DNA from: Solibacter sp039934035
GTDB taxonomy: Bacteria; Acidobacteriota; Terriglobia; Bryobacterales; Bryobacteraceae
Assembly (NCBI GenBank): GCA_039934035.1
Contig: JBDTMZ010000059.1
Coordinates: forward strand, 1-64,000
Reading direction: 5' to 3'
DNA length: 64,000 nucleotides
Positions 1 through 8,323 of the stretch are shown one piece after another. The notes beneath the pieces are model-generated. The model did not search any database and had not been told where the DNA came from. It was given only the letters and a program-made list of their open reading frames with translations. A program made the translations under genes and the position numbers. The first letter of the stretch is position 1. Every line of letters begins with the position of its first letter.

Positions 1-1
1 C

Positions 2-2101
2 GGCACCGTGCGCTCCGATTACACCGCCGGCCGCCACGATTCGTTCTCCTTCTCCTATACCATCGACGACGGCAACAGCATCATCCCGCTGGCCGACCCG
101 CTCTTCGGTTCCGCCGTCGGTTTGCGCGCGCACGTCGCAAGCCTGCAGCACACGCACATCTTCACCCCGCACGTCCTCAACACCTTCATCGCCGGATTCT
201 CCCGCGCCGCCTTCAATTACGATTCCTACCCGCTGGCGGACTTCCCCGCCAACCTCTCCTTCGTCGCCGGCGGCGGCCCTGGCGGCATCGTCGTGGGCGG
301 CGGCACCACCACCACCGGACTCGCCGCCATCACCGCGGCCGGACCGAATAACGCCGCCAACGTCTGGAACCGGCGCAATCTCTTCACCTACTCCGACGGC
401 CTGCAAATCATCAAAGGCCGCCACCAGATCGGCGCCGGCGTCTGGTTCCAGCGCCTGCGCGATAACGAGAACACCGCATCGCGGCGCGTCGGCCAAGCCA
501 GTTTCACCACACTCACCACCTTCCTGCAAAGCACGGTCAGTTCCTTCCAGGTTGTGCCTAACCCGACCGCCCTCGGCTGGCGTAGCTGGTACGGCGCATG
601 GTATGTGCAGGACACCGTCCAGTTGCATCGCAATTTCACCCTCCAGTTCGGTCTGCGCCACGAATTCAGCGACGGTTGGAACGAGGTGGCCGGACGCGCC
701 GCCAATTACGTGACCGGGCCAGACGGCGTGCTTCAGACCAACGTGCAACTCGGCGACCACACCTTCACGAAGAACAACGCGCGCCTCCTGTTTGCTCCCA
801 GAGTCTCGCTGGCGTGGGACCCGTTCGGCAAAGGCAAGACGTCCATCCGCGCCGGCTTCGGCACGCACTTCTCGATGATCGACGCGCTCAGCTTCCTGCT
901 TAATTCCCTGCCGCCTTACAACGGCTCGATCGCCTTCTCCAACGCCTCTCTCTTCTCCTTCACGCCCATCATCCCCGGCGCGCCCGTGCCCCCCTCCTGC
1001 GGTCCCGGAGTGCCCGCGCCCTGCACTACCTACGCGCCGCAGGGCATACAGTCGGATGCCAAAACCCCTACCGTGCAGGAATGGAATTTCTCCATCGAGC
1101 AGCAGCTCGGACACAGTTCCGCCATCCGCGTCGCCTATGCCGGGTCGTTCGCCACCCACGGGTTTCTGAGTGTCGACCCCAATACCGTGCCGGCGCAAAT
1201 CTGCGCCTCCGCGGCCGGCTGTCAGACCGGCGGAACCGGAGCCGCGCGGGGCACCGTGGCCCAGGGCGCGGAGTACATTCCCGTCAGCCCGTCACGCCCC
1301 AATCCCTATCTGGGCGCCGGCTTCTTCTGGTTCACCGAAGGCAACGCCAGCTACCACGCCCTGCAGTTGGATTGGAATCGCCGCCTTGCCGCTGGCCTGC
1401 AATTGCGCGCCAACTTCACTTGGTCGAAGAACCTCGACATCAACTCCGCCCTCACCGGCGCGCAGGCCAACAACCAGCCGCAGATGGTCATGAACCGCAA
1501 TGATATCCACCGCGACTGGGGGCCCTCGGCGCTCAACGTGACGCATCAATCGAGCATCTCCGGCCGCTATGAATTGCCCTTCGGACATGGACGCCGCTGG
1601 ACCCTGCACGATTCCGCTCTGTCCCAAAAAGTACTCGGCGGCTGGAATCTGAGCGGCATCGCCACCCTGCTCAGCGGTTTCCCCATCACGCCCCAGATCG
1701 GCGCCAATCGCTCTGGCGATGGCGACACACGCAATCCCGACCGGCCCTCCTGGAATCCCTCGTTCAGCGGTCCCGTGCTGCTCGAACGTCAGACCCAGTG
1801 GTTCAATCCGCAGGCCTTCACCCTCCCCACGGTCGGCACCTGGGGCAATGTAGGACGCGGCGTTCTCACCGGACCCGGGCTGGCCAATCTCGATCTCTCG
1901 CTCTCCAAGAACACCGCGCTCAACGAACGCGTCCAACTCCAATTTCGCGCCGAATTCTTCAATACCCTGAATCACGCGAATTTCGGCACACCGAACCCCA
2001 TCGTGTTCACCGGTGCCACATTCAGTTCTTCGGCCGGCCTGATTACCTCCACCGCCACGGCTTCGCGGCAAATTCAGTTCGGCTTGAAATTGGTGTTCTG
2101 A
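2..2101 (+). CDS. TonB-dependent receptor, C-terminal part (5' end outside window)
   Basis: The reading frame is open from the left edge and ends at TGA 2099-2101, so only the C-terminal ~700 residues are present. The visible part is a beta-barrel of the large Oar-like TonB-dependent receptors. It has repeated aromatic/amphipathic strands, a GLRHEFSDGW strand, a late FRAEFFNTLNHANFG segment that recurs in this family, and a terminal phenylalanine (LKLVF) as expected for an outer-membrane protein. The regulatory-like and plug domains should lie to the left. Receptors of this type import ligands, often oligosaccharides, across the outer membrane using TonB energy. The substrate cannot be told from this sequence. 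The end closely resembles the other four receptors in this window. Confidence 0.9.
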   Translation, partial: GTVRSDYTAGRHDSFSFSYTIDDGNSIIPLADPLFGSAVGLRAHVASLQHTHIFTPHVLNTFIAGFSRAAFNYDSYPLADFPANLSFVAGGGPGGIVVGGGTTTTGLAAITAAGPNNAANVWNRRNLFTYSDGLQIIKGRHQIGAGVWFQRLRDNENTASRRVGQASFTTLTTFLQSTVSSFQVVPNPTALGWRSWYGAWYVQDTVQLHRNFTLQFGLRHEFSDGWNEVAGRAANYVTGPDGVLQTNVQLGDHTFTKNNARLLFAPRVSLAWDPFGKGKTSIRAGFGTHFSMIDALSFLLNSLPPYNGSIAFSNASLFSFTPIIPGAPVPPSCGPGVPAPCTTYAPQGIQSDAKTPTVQEWNFSIEQQLGHSSAIRVAYAGSFATHGFLSVDPNTVPAQICASAAGCQTGGTGAARGTVAQGAEYIPVSPSRPNPYLGAGFFWFTEGNASYHALQLDWNRRLAAGLQLRANFTWSKNLDINSALTGAQANNQPQMVMNRNDIHRDWGPSALNVTHQSSISGRYELPFGHGRRWTLHDSALSQKVLGGWNLSGIATLLSGFPITPQIGANRSGDGDTRNPDRPSWNPSFSGPVLLERQTQWFNPQAFTLPTVGTWGNVGRGVLTGPGLANLDLSLSKNTALNERVQLQFRAEFFNTLNHANFGTPNPIVFTGATFSSSAGLITSTATASRQIQFGLKLVF

Positions 2102-2184
2102 CAAGGAGCGGGATATTCCGCTGTCGCGCCGGCACCGCGCCGCCAAGTGAAGCGCCACGGCGATCCGTGGAAGCCGGGCGCCGC

Positions 2185-2841
2185 CTACTGTCCGTGGTGC
2201 TCGAGTTCGTGCTCCGCGATCATCTTGCGCAACACGTCTTCCAGTTCCTTCACGCGGCGCGCCAGGTCGTCAATCGCCTGACCCTCCGGATCGGGAAGCC
2301 GGCCATGCTCCAGCGTGCCTTCCTCCGGACGTATGCGCACCACGCGTCCTGGAATGCCGACCACGGTCGAATTGTCCGGCACCGGGTGCACCACCACCGA
2401 CCCCGCGCCCACCTTCACGTTGTCGCCGATGCGTATGTTGCCCAGCACCTTCGCACCCGTGCCTACAACCACTTTGTTGCCGATGGTCGGATGGCGCTTG
2501 CCCTTCTCGTTACCCGTGCCGCCCAGCGTCACGCCCTGGTACAGCAGCACGTCGTCGCCGATCTCCGTGGTTTCGCCAATCACCACACCCGACCCGTGAT
2601 CGATAAAGAAGCGCCGCCCGATGGTGGCGCCCGGGTGGATCTCGATCTGCGTGATGAAGCGGCTGATCTGCGAAATCAACCGCGGCAGCAGCGGCACGCC
2701 CCAGAGATACAGGCGGTGCGCCAGGCGGTGCGCCAGGATCGCGTGAAAGCCCGGGTAGCACAGGAAGATTTCCACGTGGCTCTTGGCCGCAGGATCTTCC
2801 CGGAAGATGGTGTCGATCTGTTCGCGGAGTTCGCGGAACAC
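2185..2841 (-). CDS. cysE: Serine O-acetyltransferase
   Basis: Converts L-serine and acetyl-CoA to O-acetylserine in the cytoplasm, the first step of cysteine synthesis. The protein is ~218 residues with a helical N-terminus followed by a left-handed hexapeptide-repeat domain. It contains the family signatures IDHGSGVVIGETTEIGDD and GVTLGGTG, the GKRHPTIG histidine segment, and GIPGRVVR near the end. The C-terminal tail is charged and probably coiled (LARRVKELEDVLRKM). I chose GTG at 2841, seven bases after the nuoI stop. An in-frame ATG at 2898 would add 19 proline/arginine-rich residues and overlap nuoI by 50 bases. It is probably cotranscribed with nuoI and the upstream thioredoxin-fold gene. 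Confidence 0.9.
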   Translation of the reverse strand: MFRELREQIDTIFREDPAAKSHVEIFLCYPGFHAILAHRLAHRLYLWGVPLLPRLISQISRFITQIEIHPGATIGRRFFIDHGSGVVIGETTEIGDDVLLYQGVTLGGTGNEKGKRHPTIGNKVVVGTGAKVLGNIRIGDNVKVGAGSVVVHPVPDNSTVVGIPGRVVRIRPEEGTLEHGRLPDPEGQAIDDLARRVKELEDVLRKMIAEHELEHHGQ

Positions 2842-2848
2842 GGCTGGC

Positions 2849-3352
2849 CTAGTGCGCCCCGGCCGGGGCGTCGTGAGCCATGACGGGCGGTGTGGCACCT
2901 GGTGGCATGGCGGCCAGCATGTCCTCTTTGCGTTTCACCAGCGTCGACGTGTTGTAGCTGGCAGCTTCGAATCCGTGGCCGTGCGTGATCGCGTCGGTCG
3001 GGCAGGCTTCCACACAGTAGCCGCAGAAGATACAGCGGTTGTAATCGATGTTATAGACTTTGGCGTAGCGCTCTCCGCCCGAAATACGCGTGGTCGCGGT
3101 ATTCTCCGCCGCCTCGATGTAAATACAGTTGGAAGGACAGGCAGCCGCGCACAAAAAACACGCCACGCACTTTTCCATTCCATTGGGATCGCGCTGCAGC
3201 ACATGGACGCCGCGAAAGCGTTCTTCGAATTTGGGCGGCGCATCGGGATAATCGTCCGTGACCGTCGGGCCCATCATCTCTTTGAAAGTGATGCCCAACC
3301 CCTTGGCGATAGATGCAGCGGTGCCCAGAATCTCCTCGATTGTGTTTGCCAT
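2849..3352 (-). CDS. nuoI: NADH-quinone oxidoreductase subunit I
   Basis: A 167-residue ferredoxin-like subunit of respiratory complex I. It carries two [4Fe-4S] clusters that pass electrons towards the quinone site. Two complete CxxCxxCxxxCP motifs are visible, at C62/C65/C68/C72 and C107/C110/C113/C117, separated by the usual ~40 residues. The N-terminal helix (GLGITFKEMMGPTVT) matches the family's membrane-contact segment. Length is normal. No other nuo gene is in the window, so this copy stands apart from a full nuo operon and may be a stray or second copy. It lies between a thioredoxin-fold gene (72-base gap) and cysE (7-base gap) on the same strand. Confidence 0.92.
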   Translation of the reverse strand: MANTIEEILGTAASIAKGLGITFKEMMGPTVTDDYPDAPPKFEERFRGVHVLQRDPNGMEKCVACFLCAAACPSNCIYIEAAENTATTRISGGERYAKVYNIDYNRCIFCGYCVEACPTDAITHGHGFEAASYNTSTLVKRKEDMLAAMPPGATPPVMAHDAPAGAH

Positions 3353-3424
3353 CGGTCTGCTACCAGTTTAGCGCGACTTTTTTGAAATCGCCGGGCTCCG
3401 CACGGGAACCTAATTGCGCGACCC

Positions 3425-3922
3425 TCAGCCGGCTTTCCACGCAGGAACGTTGTCGCCGGGCTGAAACAGCATGATGCCGGCCTCCGCGCCCAGCGTTTCC
3501 ATATCTATCCGGTTCCAGCCTTCCAGCACCCGCGACACCACTCCGTCCGGCTCCACCAGGAACATCGTGGGCACACTCGAAATGCCGTAGGCGTTGCTTG
3601 CCAGATAACCCTCATCCTCGTCATCCAGCAGCGTAGGCAGGGTCAGTTGGTAATATTCGTGGAACTCCCGCGTGGCGTCCGCATCGTTTTGCGAGATGCC
3701 GTAAATCGCCAGGCCGCCCGATGCGTGCAGGCGCTCCAGAAACGGCAGGGCCATCTGGCAAACCGGGCAGCTGATTTTGAAGAAGCACAGCAGCACACGG
3801 GAACCGGCTGTCAGTTCCGCCAGCGTGGCCTCTCCCCCAGAGAGCCGGGCCAGCCGGAAATCCGGCGCTGGAGTGCCGGAAACAAGCAAAGGACGTACGC
3901 GGCGGGATCCCATCGCTTTCAT
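3425..3922 (-). CDS. Peroxiredoxin/TlpA-like thioredoxin-fold protein
   Basis: A 165-residue AhpC/TSA-type or TlpA/ResA-type thioredoxin-fold protein. APDFRLARLSGGEATLAEL is the usual N-terminal strand and CFFKISCPVCQMALPFL holds a CPVC redox pair. SSVPTMFLVEPDG contains the cis-proline. The CxxC favours a thiol-disulfide oxidoreductase over a classical peroxiredoxin. There is no convincing signal peptide, so a cytoplasmic site is likely. I start at ATG 3922 (MKAMGS). A longer reading from 3955 would translate a palindromic intergenic repeat at 3926-3949 into its first residues, which argues against it. The next gene downstream is nuoI. Substrate unknown. Confidence 0.8.
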   Translation of the reverse strand: MKAMGSRRVRPLLVSGTPAPDFRLARLSGGEATLAELTAGSRVLLCFFKISCPVCQMALPFLERLHASGGLAIYGISQNDADATREFHEYYQLTLPTLLDDEDEGYLASNAYGISSVPTMFLVEPDGVVSRVLEGWNRIDMETLGAEAGIMLFQPGDNVPAWKAG

Positions 3923-3925
3923 TGT

Positions 3926-3949
3926 AGGACAGGCCTCCTGGCCTGTCCT
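3926..3949. repeat. Short palindromic repeat (GGACAGGCC type)
   Basis: A perfect inverted repeat with 10-base arms AGGACAGGCC and GGCCTGTCCT around TCCT. It sits just upstream of the thioredoxin-fold gene. Arms with the same GG(G/A)CAGGC core recur in hairpins at 27286-27313, 39167-39184 and 39490-39526, which suggests a small dispersed palindrome family, some copies of which may act as terminators. Confidence 0.6.
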
Positions 3950-4012
3950 TTCCACAGCAGAACGCAGTTTCTCCAGAATGCAGAGTGTCGAATCCGGAGA
4001 CTCCTGGACCTC

Positions 4013-4903
4013 CTACTTCGTCACCAGCGCGCTGTGGATCAGGCTGGCAATCGATTGCGTCAGCGGACGAGGATATTCCGTATGCGCCATGGCGAGCGCC
4101 TGCCGCCGCACCAGGCGATGTCCCGCCACCCGAAAGAGTTCAATAAAGCGGCTCTGTCCTCGCAGCGAAAACTCCGGTAAAATCGAATACCCGAATCCCG
4201 ATTCCACCAGCCGTTTGATCGCCTCCGTATCGTCCGCTTCCATGATCACCCGCGGCGTGATCCCCAACCCCTGGAAGAAACTGTTGATACTCAGGCGCAT
4301 GTTGCTGCGCTCCGGATACAGCAGGAAAGGCGCACCTTTCAGCTCCTCCGGCTGCAGCCGGACAATCTTGGAGCGAACACTTTCCGCCGGCGCGGGACGC
4401 AGGCCGAGCAGCTCTTCTTCGAACAGCGGCAGGATGTGCAGCTTATCTTCCGCTACCGGCATGGAAAGCAATCCGAGGTCAAATCGCCGCGAGAGTAAAC
4501 CTGCCACGATCTCTTCCGTGGCCGCCACCGTCACCAGAATTTCGTTGTTCGGAAATTTCCGCCGCAGCATGCGCAGCGGCTTGCCCAACCGGTAAATCAG
4601 CGCGGTCGCTCCCGTCGCAAACTGAAACGGACGGCGATCGGCCGCCGCGTCGCGCGTGAATTCGTGCTCCAACTGGCCCACCTGATGGAGGATGGCGCGG
4701 GCATGTTGGGCCAGGCGCATCGCGTCGGCAGTCGGCGTGATGTTGCGGCCGCTGCGCACGAAAAGTTCCACCCCCAGCCTGGTGCTGAGCGCGCGCAACT
4801 GCTGGCTCACCGCCCCCGGAGTCAGGCCCGCCGCTTCCGCGCCCCGGGTCACGCTGGTCGTATCCATCACGGCCAGAAAAATCCGCAATTGTCCGAGTTC
4901 CAT
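4013..4903 (-). CDS. LysR-family transcriptional regulator
   Basis: A 296-residue LysR-type regulator of standard length. Residues 1-60 form the winged helix-turn-helix (MELGQLRIFLAVMDTTSVTR, then AAGLTPGAVSQQLRALSTRL and ELFVRSGRNI). The rest is a periplasmic-binding-like effector domain with the NEILVTVAATEEIVAGLLSR and DLGLLSMPV segments typical of subdomain I. The ligand is unknown. No divergent partner gene is adjacent, since the next upstream gene lies on the same strand ~330 bases away, so its targets are not obvious from context. An LTTR-like box directly upstream suggests autoregulation. Confidence 0.93.
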   Translation of the reverse strand: MELGQLRIFLAVMDTTSVTRGAEAAGLTPGAVSQQLRALSTRLGVELFVRSGRNITPTADAMRLAQHARAILHQVGQLEHEFTRDAAADRRPFQFATGATALIYRLGKPLRMLRRKFPNNEILVTVAATEEIVAGLLSRRFDLGLLSMPVAEDKLHILPLFEEELLGLRPAPAESVRSKIVRLQPEELKGAPFLLYPERSNMRLSINSFFQGLGITPRVIMEADDTEAIKRLVESGFGYSILPEFSLRGQSRFIELFRVAGHRLVRRQALAMAHTEYPRPLTQSIASLIHSALVTK

Positions 4904-4908
4904 GTTCT

Positions 4909-4941
4909 TTTAGTAAAACTAAAGGAATGATTTAGATTATA
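4909..4941 (-). promoter_or_regulatory. LysR-type box and -10 element upstream of the LysR gene
   Basis: On the minus strand a perfect consensus -10 hexamer TATAAT lies at 4941-4936. Between it and the start codon is the inverted repeat TTTAGTTTTACTAAA (4923-4909), which fits the T-N11-A pattern bound by LysR proteins. No good -35 is seen. The box lies downstream of the predicted transcription start, which would fit autorepression. Confidence 0.5.
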
Positions 4942-5232
4942 TGCCTTGACGCGCACGCGCCGGCAGCATATCTTCGAACAATCGGGCCAATCTTTTAGAA
5001 GTCGGTAGAGGTTAGTTTTGTATCCGGTGTTCTTCATGCGCGGGTAACCCCGCAGAGCCACTCTCACCCCACGGGAGTTGCTCTGCCCGGCCAACCGCAG
5101 AGGCCGTCACGCTCCCTCAGCGTGACGGCTGCATGCTACTCCAGCGCGCCTGCGGCGCTTTCCACAGCGGCGAAGCACTCCCCGCGCGGCCAGGTGCGGC
5201 CGAACCCGCAGCCTTCCTGACCGCCGCTGCCG
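4942..5232. other. Intergenic stretch without a recognised gene
   Basis: No reading frame here resembles a protein. The only structure seen is a perfect hairpin at 5103-5129 with 11-base arms (GCCGTCACGCT and its complement) and the five-base loop CCCTC. It has no T-run on either strand, so it is either a weak terminator for the region or a palindromic repeat. Confidence 0.5.
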
Positions 5233-6027
5233 CTACGCCTGCGGAAACAGCTTCGCCATCCACGCCGTCCACGCGCCTTCATCGCGCGCGACCATCGCAG
5301 CGGCACTGTCGCCGTACAGATAGAAGCTCACCGAAATAAAATCCACCTCGCCCGCCGGACACGATCCCGCGAACACCGCTCCCGGAGCCGGCAAATCGAG
5401 CCGCAGCAACACGTGAGCATGCGCGCCTTCCTCAATCGATTCCACAATGCCGCTCAACGGCGGTGCGCCATCGCCTGCATTGCGCCGCTCCCCCTTCAAC
5501 GCTCCCGCCAGGTGAAGTTTGGTCGTCAGTTTGGTCCACGAGTCGCCCCCCGCGGGCGGCATTGCGGTCAGTTGAAAACACGCGCTCGGTTGTCCGGGAA
5601 AATGTTCCAACTGGAGCCGCAGAATCCGGAAGAAGGCCGGCCAGCCGTTTTCCAGGCCGTCGAGCTGGTTGTCCCACTCGTCGGTCTCCGCCACCAGGGA
5701 CTGCACTACCCGCACCAGGCACTTGCCCCCGTCGCGTGCTTCTACCTGCCACTCCGTCGCCATCACCGGCACGCCCGGCCCCATCTGCGCGTCCGCGGCG
5801 AAACCGTGCGGCGGATTCCACGCCGTAATGGTCGCCACCGAATCCATCCCGGCGCCGAAGTGCGACGTCACCGTGCCCCCGACGCCCCCTTCCACTTCGC
5901 ACGGCACAAACCAGGCCGCAATGCCCGGCCCGGTCGCAATCGCCTGCCATACCTCCTCCGGCGTGCCGGGAACTTCCACTTCCACCTGTACCGACCGGCG
6001 GCCGTTCGCTTCTCTTTTGATGCTCAT
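5233..6027 (-). CDS. SRPBCC/AHSA1-type protein
   Basis: A 264-residue protein with an N-terminal START-like (SRPBCC, AHSA1 type) domain. VEVEVPGTPEEVWQAIATGP is the first strand and helix, followed by GIAAWFVPCEVE and a WNPPHGFAAD segment, with a later GWPAFFRILRLQLEHF helix. Such domains bind hydrophobic ligands. The ~110 C-terminal residues look like a second, weaker copy of the fold (TKLTTKLHLAGALKG onward). Its start overlaps the stop of the regulator upstream (ATGA), so the two are translationally coupled. This ArsR-type regulator plus AHSA1 pairing is common in bacteria. The ligand and role are unknown. Confidence 0.82.
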   Translation of the reverse strand: MSIKREANGRRSVQVEVEVPGTPEEVWQAIATGPGIAAWFVPCEVEGGVGGTVTSHFGAGMDSVATITAWNPPHGFAADAQMGPGVPVMATEWQVEARDGGKCLVRVVQSLVAETDEWDNQLDGLENGWPAFFRILRLQLEHFPGQPSACFQLTAMPPAGGDSWTKLTTKLHLAGALKGERRNAGDGAPPLSGIVESIEEGAHAHVLLRLDLPAPGAVFAGSCPAGEVDFISVSFYLYGDSAAAMVARDEGAWTAWMAKLFPQA

Positions 6028-6623
6028 GATGTGGACTCCTTCGTCTGTTTAGGTATCGGGTGCACCACCAGCACCAGGCGGTGCGAGCGTCCTCCCGGTG
6101 CGTGCTCGTCGTGATATCGGGCGGCAAGTTGCGCGATCGCCGCCGTCAGTTCTCCGCTGAATTGCGCGCGCTCGGCAGCCGAGCGGAAACGTATCTCGGT
6201 ATCCACCGACATCGTGGCGAGACGCTTACCGGTCTCCCGGGCACGCGCCAGCAACTGCCCGACTTCCCGCACCGCTCGCGCGGCCAGCGAAATCAGGTAC
6301 CCGCCCGACAATCGGTCGCGCGTGCGCGCCGGGTCGCTGCCCGCCGGCCCCAGGGCCTCTGGCGACACCACGTACGATGCCGCCGTCGCCACTACCAGCC
6401 GCTCCGTAAGCCCGCCCCATTTGCGTTCCGATGCCGGTCGCACCAGTTCGTGCATCTCCAGCGCGCGCAGATGATAGTTGACTTTCTGCCGCGGCAGCTT
6501 CAAACGCGCCGCCAGGGTTGCCGCCGACGCCGGCTCGCCCAGTTCCGCCAACAAGCGCGAACGCACCGGGTCCAGAGCCACCGCCGCGGCCTGCGGAGAT
6601 CGGATCACTTCCACATCGAGCAC
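6024..6623 (-). CDS. ArsR-like winged-helix transcriptional regulator
   Basis: A 199-residue regulator with an ArsR-type winged helix at residues ~10-70. It reads ALDPVRSRLLAELGEPASAA, then LKLPRQKVNYHLRALEMHEL, the recognition helix and wing. No metal-binding cysteines are seen, so it is not a classical metal sensor. The C-terminal half is helical and may sense a ligand or dimerise. It overlaps the downstream SRPBCC gene by four bases. I chose GTG 6623: an upstream in-frame start at 6692 would put the strong promoter and operator palindrome (6630-6661) inside the coding region. It is probably autoregulated through that palindrome. Confidence 0.8.
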   Translation of the reverse strand: MLDVEVIRSPQAAAVALDPVRSRLLAELGEPASAATLAARLKLPRQKVNYHLRALEMHELVRPASERKWGGLTERLVVATAASYVVSPEALGPAGSDPARTRDRLSGGYLISLAARAVREVGQLLARARETGKRLATMSVDTEIRFRSAAERAQFSGELTAAIAQLAARYHDEHAPGGRSHRLVLVVHPIPKQTKESTS

Positions 6624-6629
6624 GGATAC

Positions 6630-6661
6630 ATTTGACCATTGACAAATTAATTTGTCAATGG
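6630..6661 (-). promoter_or_regulatory. Promoter embedded in a perfect 26-bp palindrome (operator)
   Basis: Positions 6636-6661 are a perfect palindrome, arm CCATTGACAAATT followed by its exact reverse complement, in an AT-rich island. On the minus strand it contains a consensus -35 TTGACA (6658-6653). After 17 bases comes TCAAAT (6635-6630) as a -10. Counting seven bases on places +1 at the G of the GTG start (6623), which predicts a leaderless mRNA. The other arm gives TTGACA on the plus strand too, facing the Gfo/Idh/MocA gene. This is most likely the operator of the ArsR-like regulator. Confidence 0.7.
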
Positions 6662-6841
6662 GTGTCAGGAGTATTACGGAACCACCGGTCACGTGTCCAA
6701 GCTACACTCGCTATTCAGGAATTCCGGAGTTTTTCTGATGACCTCCACACGCTCGTCCGGTTCTTCATTCCGCTCGTACACGCTTCGCTGTCCCGCTGCC
6801 CACTCCGAGGCCCATTTCGGAGTACAGTGTTTGCATAGGTT

Positions 6842-8221
6842 ATGTCGATATCGCGAAGAGCCTTCGTTGGCGCCGCCTCCTTCAGCATCCTGCCCTCCAC
6901 GGTCTTCGGGCAGAGTGCGCCCAGCAATACCCTCCGCATCGCACAAATCGGCTGTGGACGCATCGCACGCGACTCCGAGTTTGCCGGCCTCCTGCGGCAT
7001 CACGCCCTGGCCCGCTACGTCGCCGTCTGCGATCTCGATTCCGTCCGCGCCGCTGACGCCAGGCAGTTGATCGAAGCCTCCTACGAACGGTCCCTCGGCG
7101 CCGGCAAATACGATAGGGTCGCCACTCACGCCAACTACAAAGAACTGCTCGCGGACAAAAGCATCGACGCGGTCTGCATCAGCACGCCCGATCACTGGCA
7201 CGCGCAACCCGCTATGGAAGCCGCGCTGGCGGGCAAAGACATCTATCTCCAGAAGCCGGCCTCTCTGACCATCGCCGAGGGACGTCAGATGGCCGGCGTT
7301 CTGAAGCGCACCGGGCGTATTCTCCAGGTCGGCAGCCAGCAGCGCTCCGACGTGCAATTCCGCCTCGCCTGCGAATTGATCCGCAATGGGCGCCTGGGCA
7401 AAATTCAGGACGTCTTCATCGGCCTGCCCGAAGATCCCGCCGGCGTCGTGGAACCGGAAATGCCCGTGCCCGCCAACCTGAATTACGAAATGTGGCTCGG
7501 CTCCACGCCTCTCGCCTACTACACGGAAAATCGCGTGCACCCCCAAACACCCGACATTCGCAAACGCTACGCCCGTCCCGGCTGGCTGCGCTGCGAACAG
7601 TTCGGCGCGGGCATGATCACCGGATGGGGAGCCCACCACATCGATATCGCGCACTGGGCCATGGATACCGAACTCACCGGCCCCATCGAGATTTCCGCCA
7701 CGGCGCAGTTCCCGCAAAAGGGCCTGTGGGATGTCCACGGCCCCTATCACGTGCGCCAGAAATACGCCAATGGCGCCACCGTCTATATCAGTGAGAAGTA
7801 TCCCACCGGACTGCGCTTCGTCGGCGAAAAGGGTTGGATCTGGGTCACCCGCGGCGCCAGCGCTCCGGGCCGCCCCGTCGCCACCCTCCCGGGTCCGCAA
7901 GCCTTCGATGCCAGCGACCGCCGCATCATCACCGAAGGCATCAAGGACAACGAGTTGCACCTGCACACCAGTCCGCAGAACGACCATCACTTGGACTGGC
8001 TCACCAGCATTCACACCCGGAAAGAACCCGCCTCGCCCGCCGAAGTCAGCCATCGCTCCTGCTCCGCCTGCCTGCTGGCGCAAGTCGCCATGCACCTGGG
8101 ACGAAGCCTGCAGTGGGACCCGGCGATGGAGCGCTTTGTGAACGACGAGGAAGCCAACCGGCACCTCACCCGTCCACAGCGTGCGCCCTACGGCACGGCA
8201 TTTGTGCGCCAGCCCGCTTAA
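6842..8221 (+). CDS. Gfo/Idh/MocA-family oxidoreductase, Tat-exported
   Basis: A 459-residue NAD(P)-dependent oxidoreductase-like protein with a twin-arginine signal (SISRRAFVGAASFSILPS, cut near FGQ). The Rossmann domain starts at LRIAQIGCGRIARDSEF. It has the family's STPDHWHAQPAMEAALAGKD and IYLQKPASLTIAEGRQM segments, where the lysine of QKP is the usual catalytic/NAD-contact residue. The C-terminal domain includes GWGAHHIDIAHWAMDTE. Members of this secreted type act on sugars or sugar derivatives, some by NAD-dependent redox glycoside hydrolysis or epimerisation. The substrate is unknown, but sugar genes are plentiful in the window. It is divergent from the ArsR-like gene. Confidence 0.9.
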   Translation: MSISRRAFVGAASFSILPSTVFGQSAPSNTLRIAQIGCGRIARDSEFAGLLRHHALARYVAVCDLDSVRAADARQLIEASYERSLGAGKYDRVATHANYKELLADKSIDAVCISTPDHWHAQPAMEAALAGKDIYLQKPASLTIAEGRQMAGVLKRTGRILQVGSQQRSDVQFRLACELIRNGRLGKIQDVFIGLPEDPAGVVEPEMPVPANLNYEMWLGSTPLAYYTENRVHPQTPDIRKRYARPGWLRCEQFGAGMITGWGAHHIDIAHWAMDTELTGPIEISATAQFPQKGLWDVHGPYHVRQKYANGATVYISEKYPTGLRFVGEKGWIWVTRGASAPGRPVATLPGPQAFDASDRRIITEGIKDNELHLHTSPQNDHHLDWLTSIHTRKEPASPAEVSHRSCSACLLAQVAMHLGRSLQWDPAMERFVNDEEANRHLTRPQRAPYGTAFVRQPA

Positions 8222-8323
8222 ACCGGATACCATACGTACCCGGCGTTACGTACCCCCATCCTGGCGCTCCCACGGAGTCTTGTATTGATCTCCCAATCGC
8301 CGTAGCATCTGACAATTAAGCCT

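Noticed and set aside
2155..2170. Hairpin CCACGG/CCGTGG after the first receptor and cysE
   Set aside because: Only six base pairs with no T-run, too weak to call a terminator.
3425..3922. Selenocysteine in the thioredoxin-fold protein
   Set aside because: Its CPVC motif is encoded by normal cysteine codons and the frame has no internal TGA.
6624..6692. N-terminal extension of the ArsR-like protein
   Set aside because: It would translate the perfect palindrome and its promoter. The GTG at 6623 fits the winged-helix start and the promoter geometry better.
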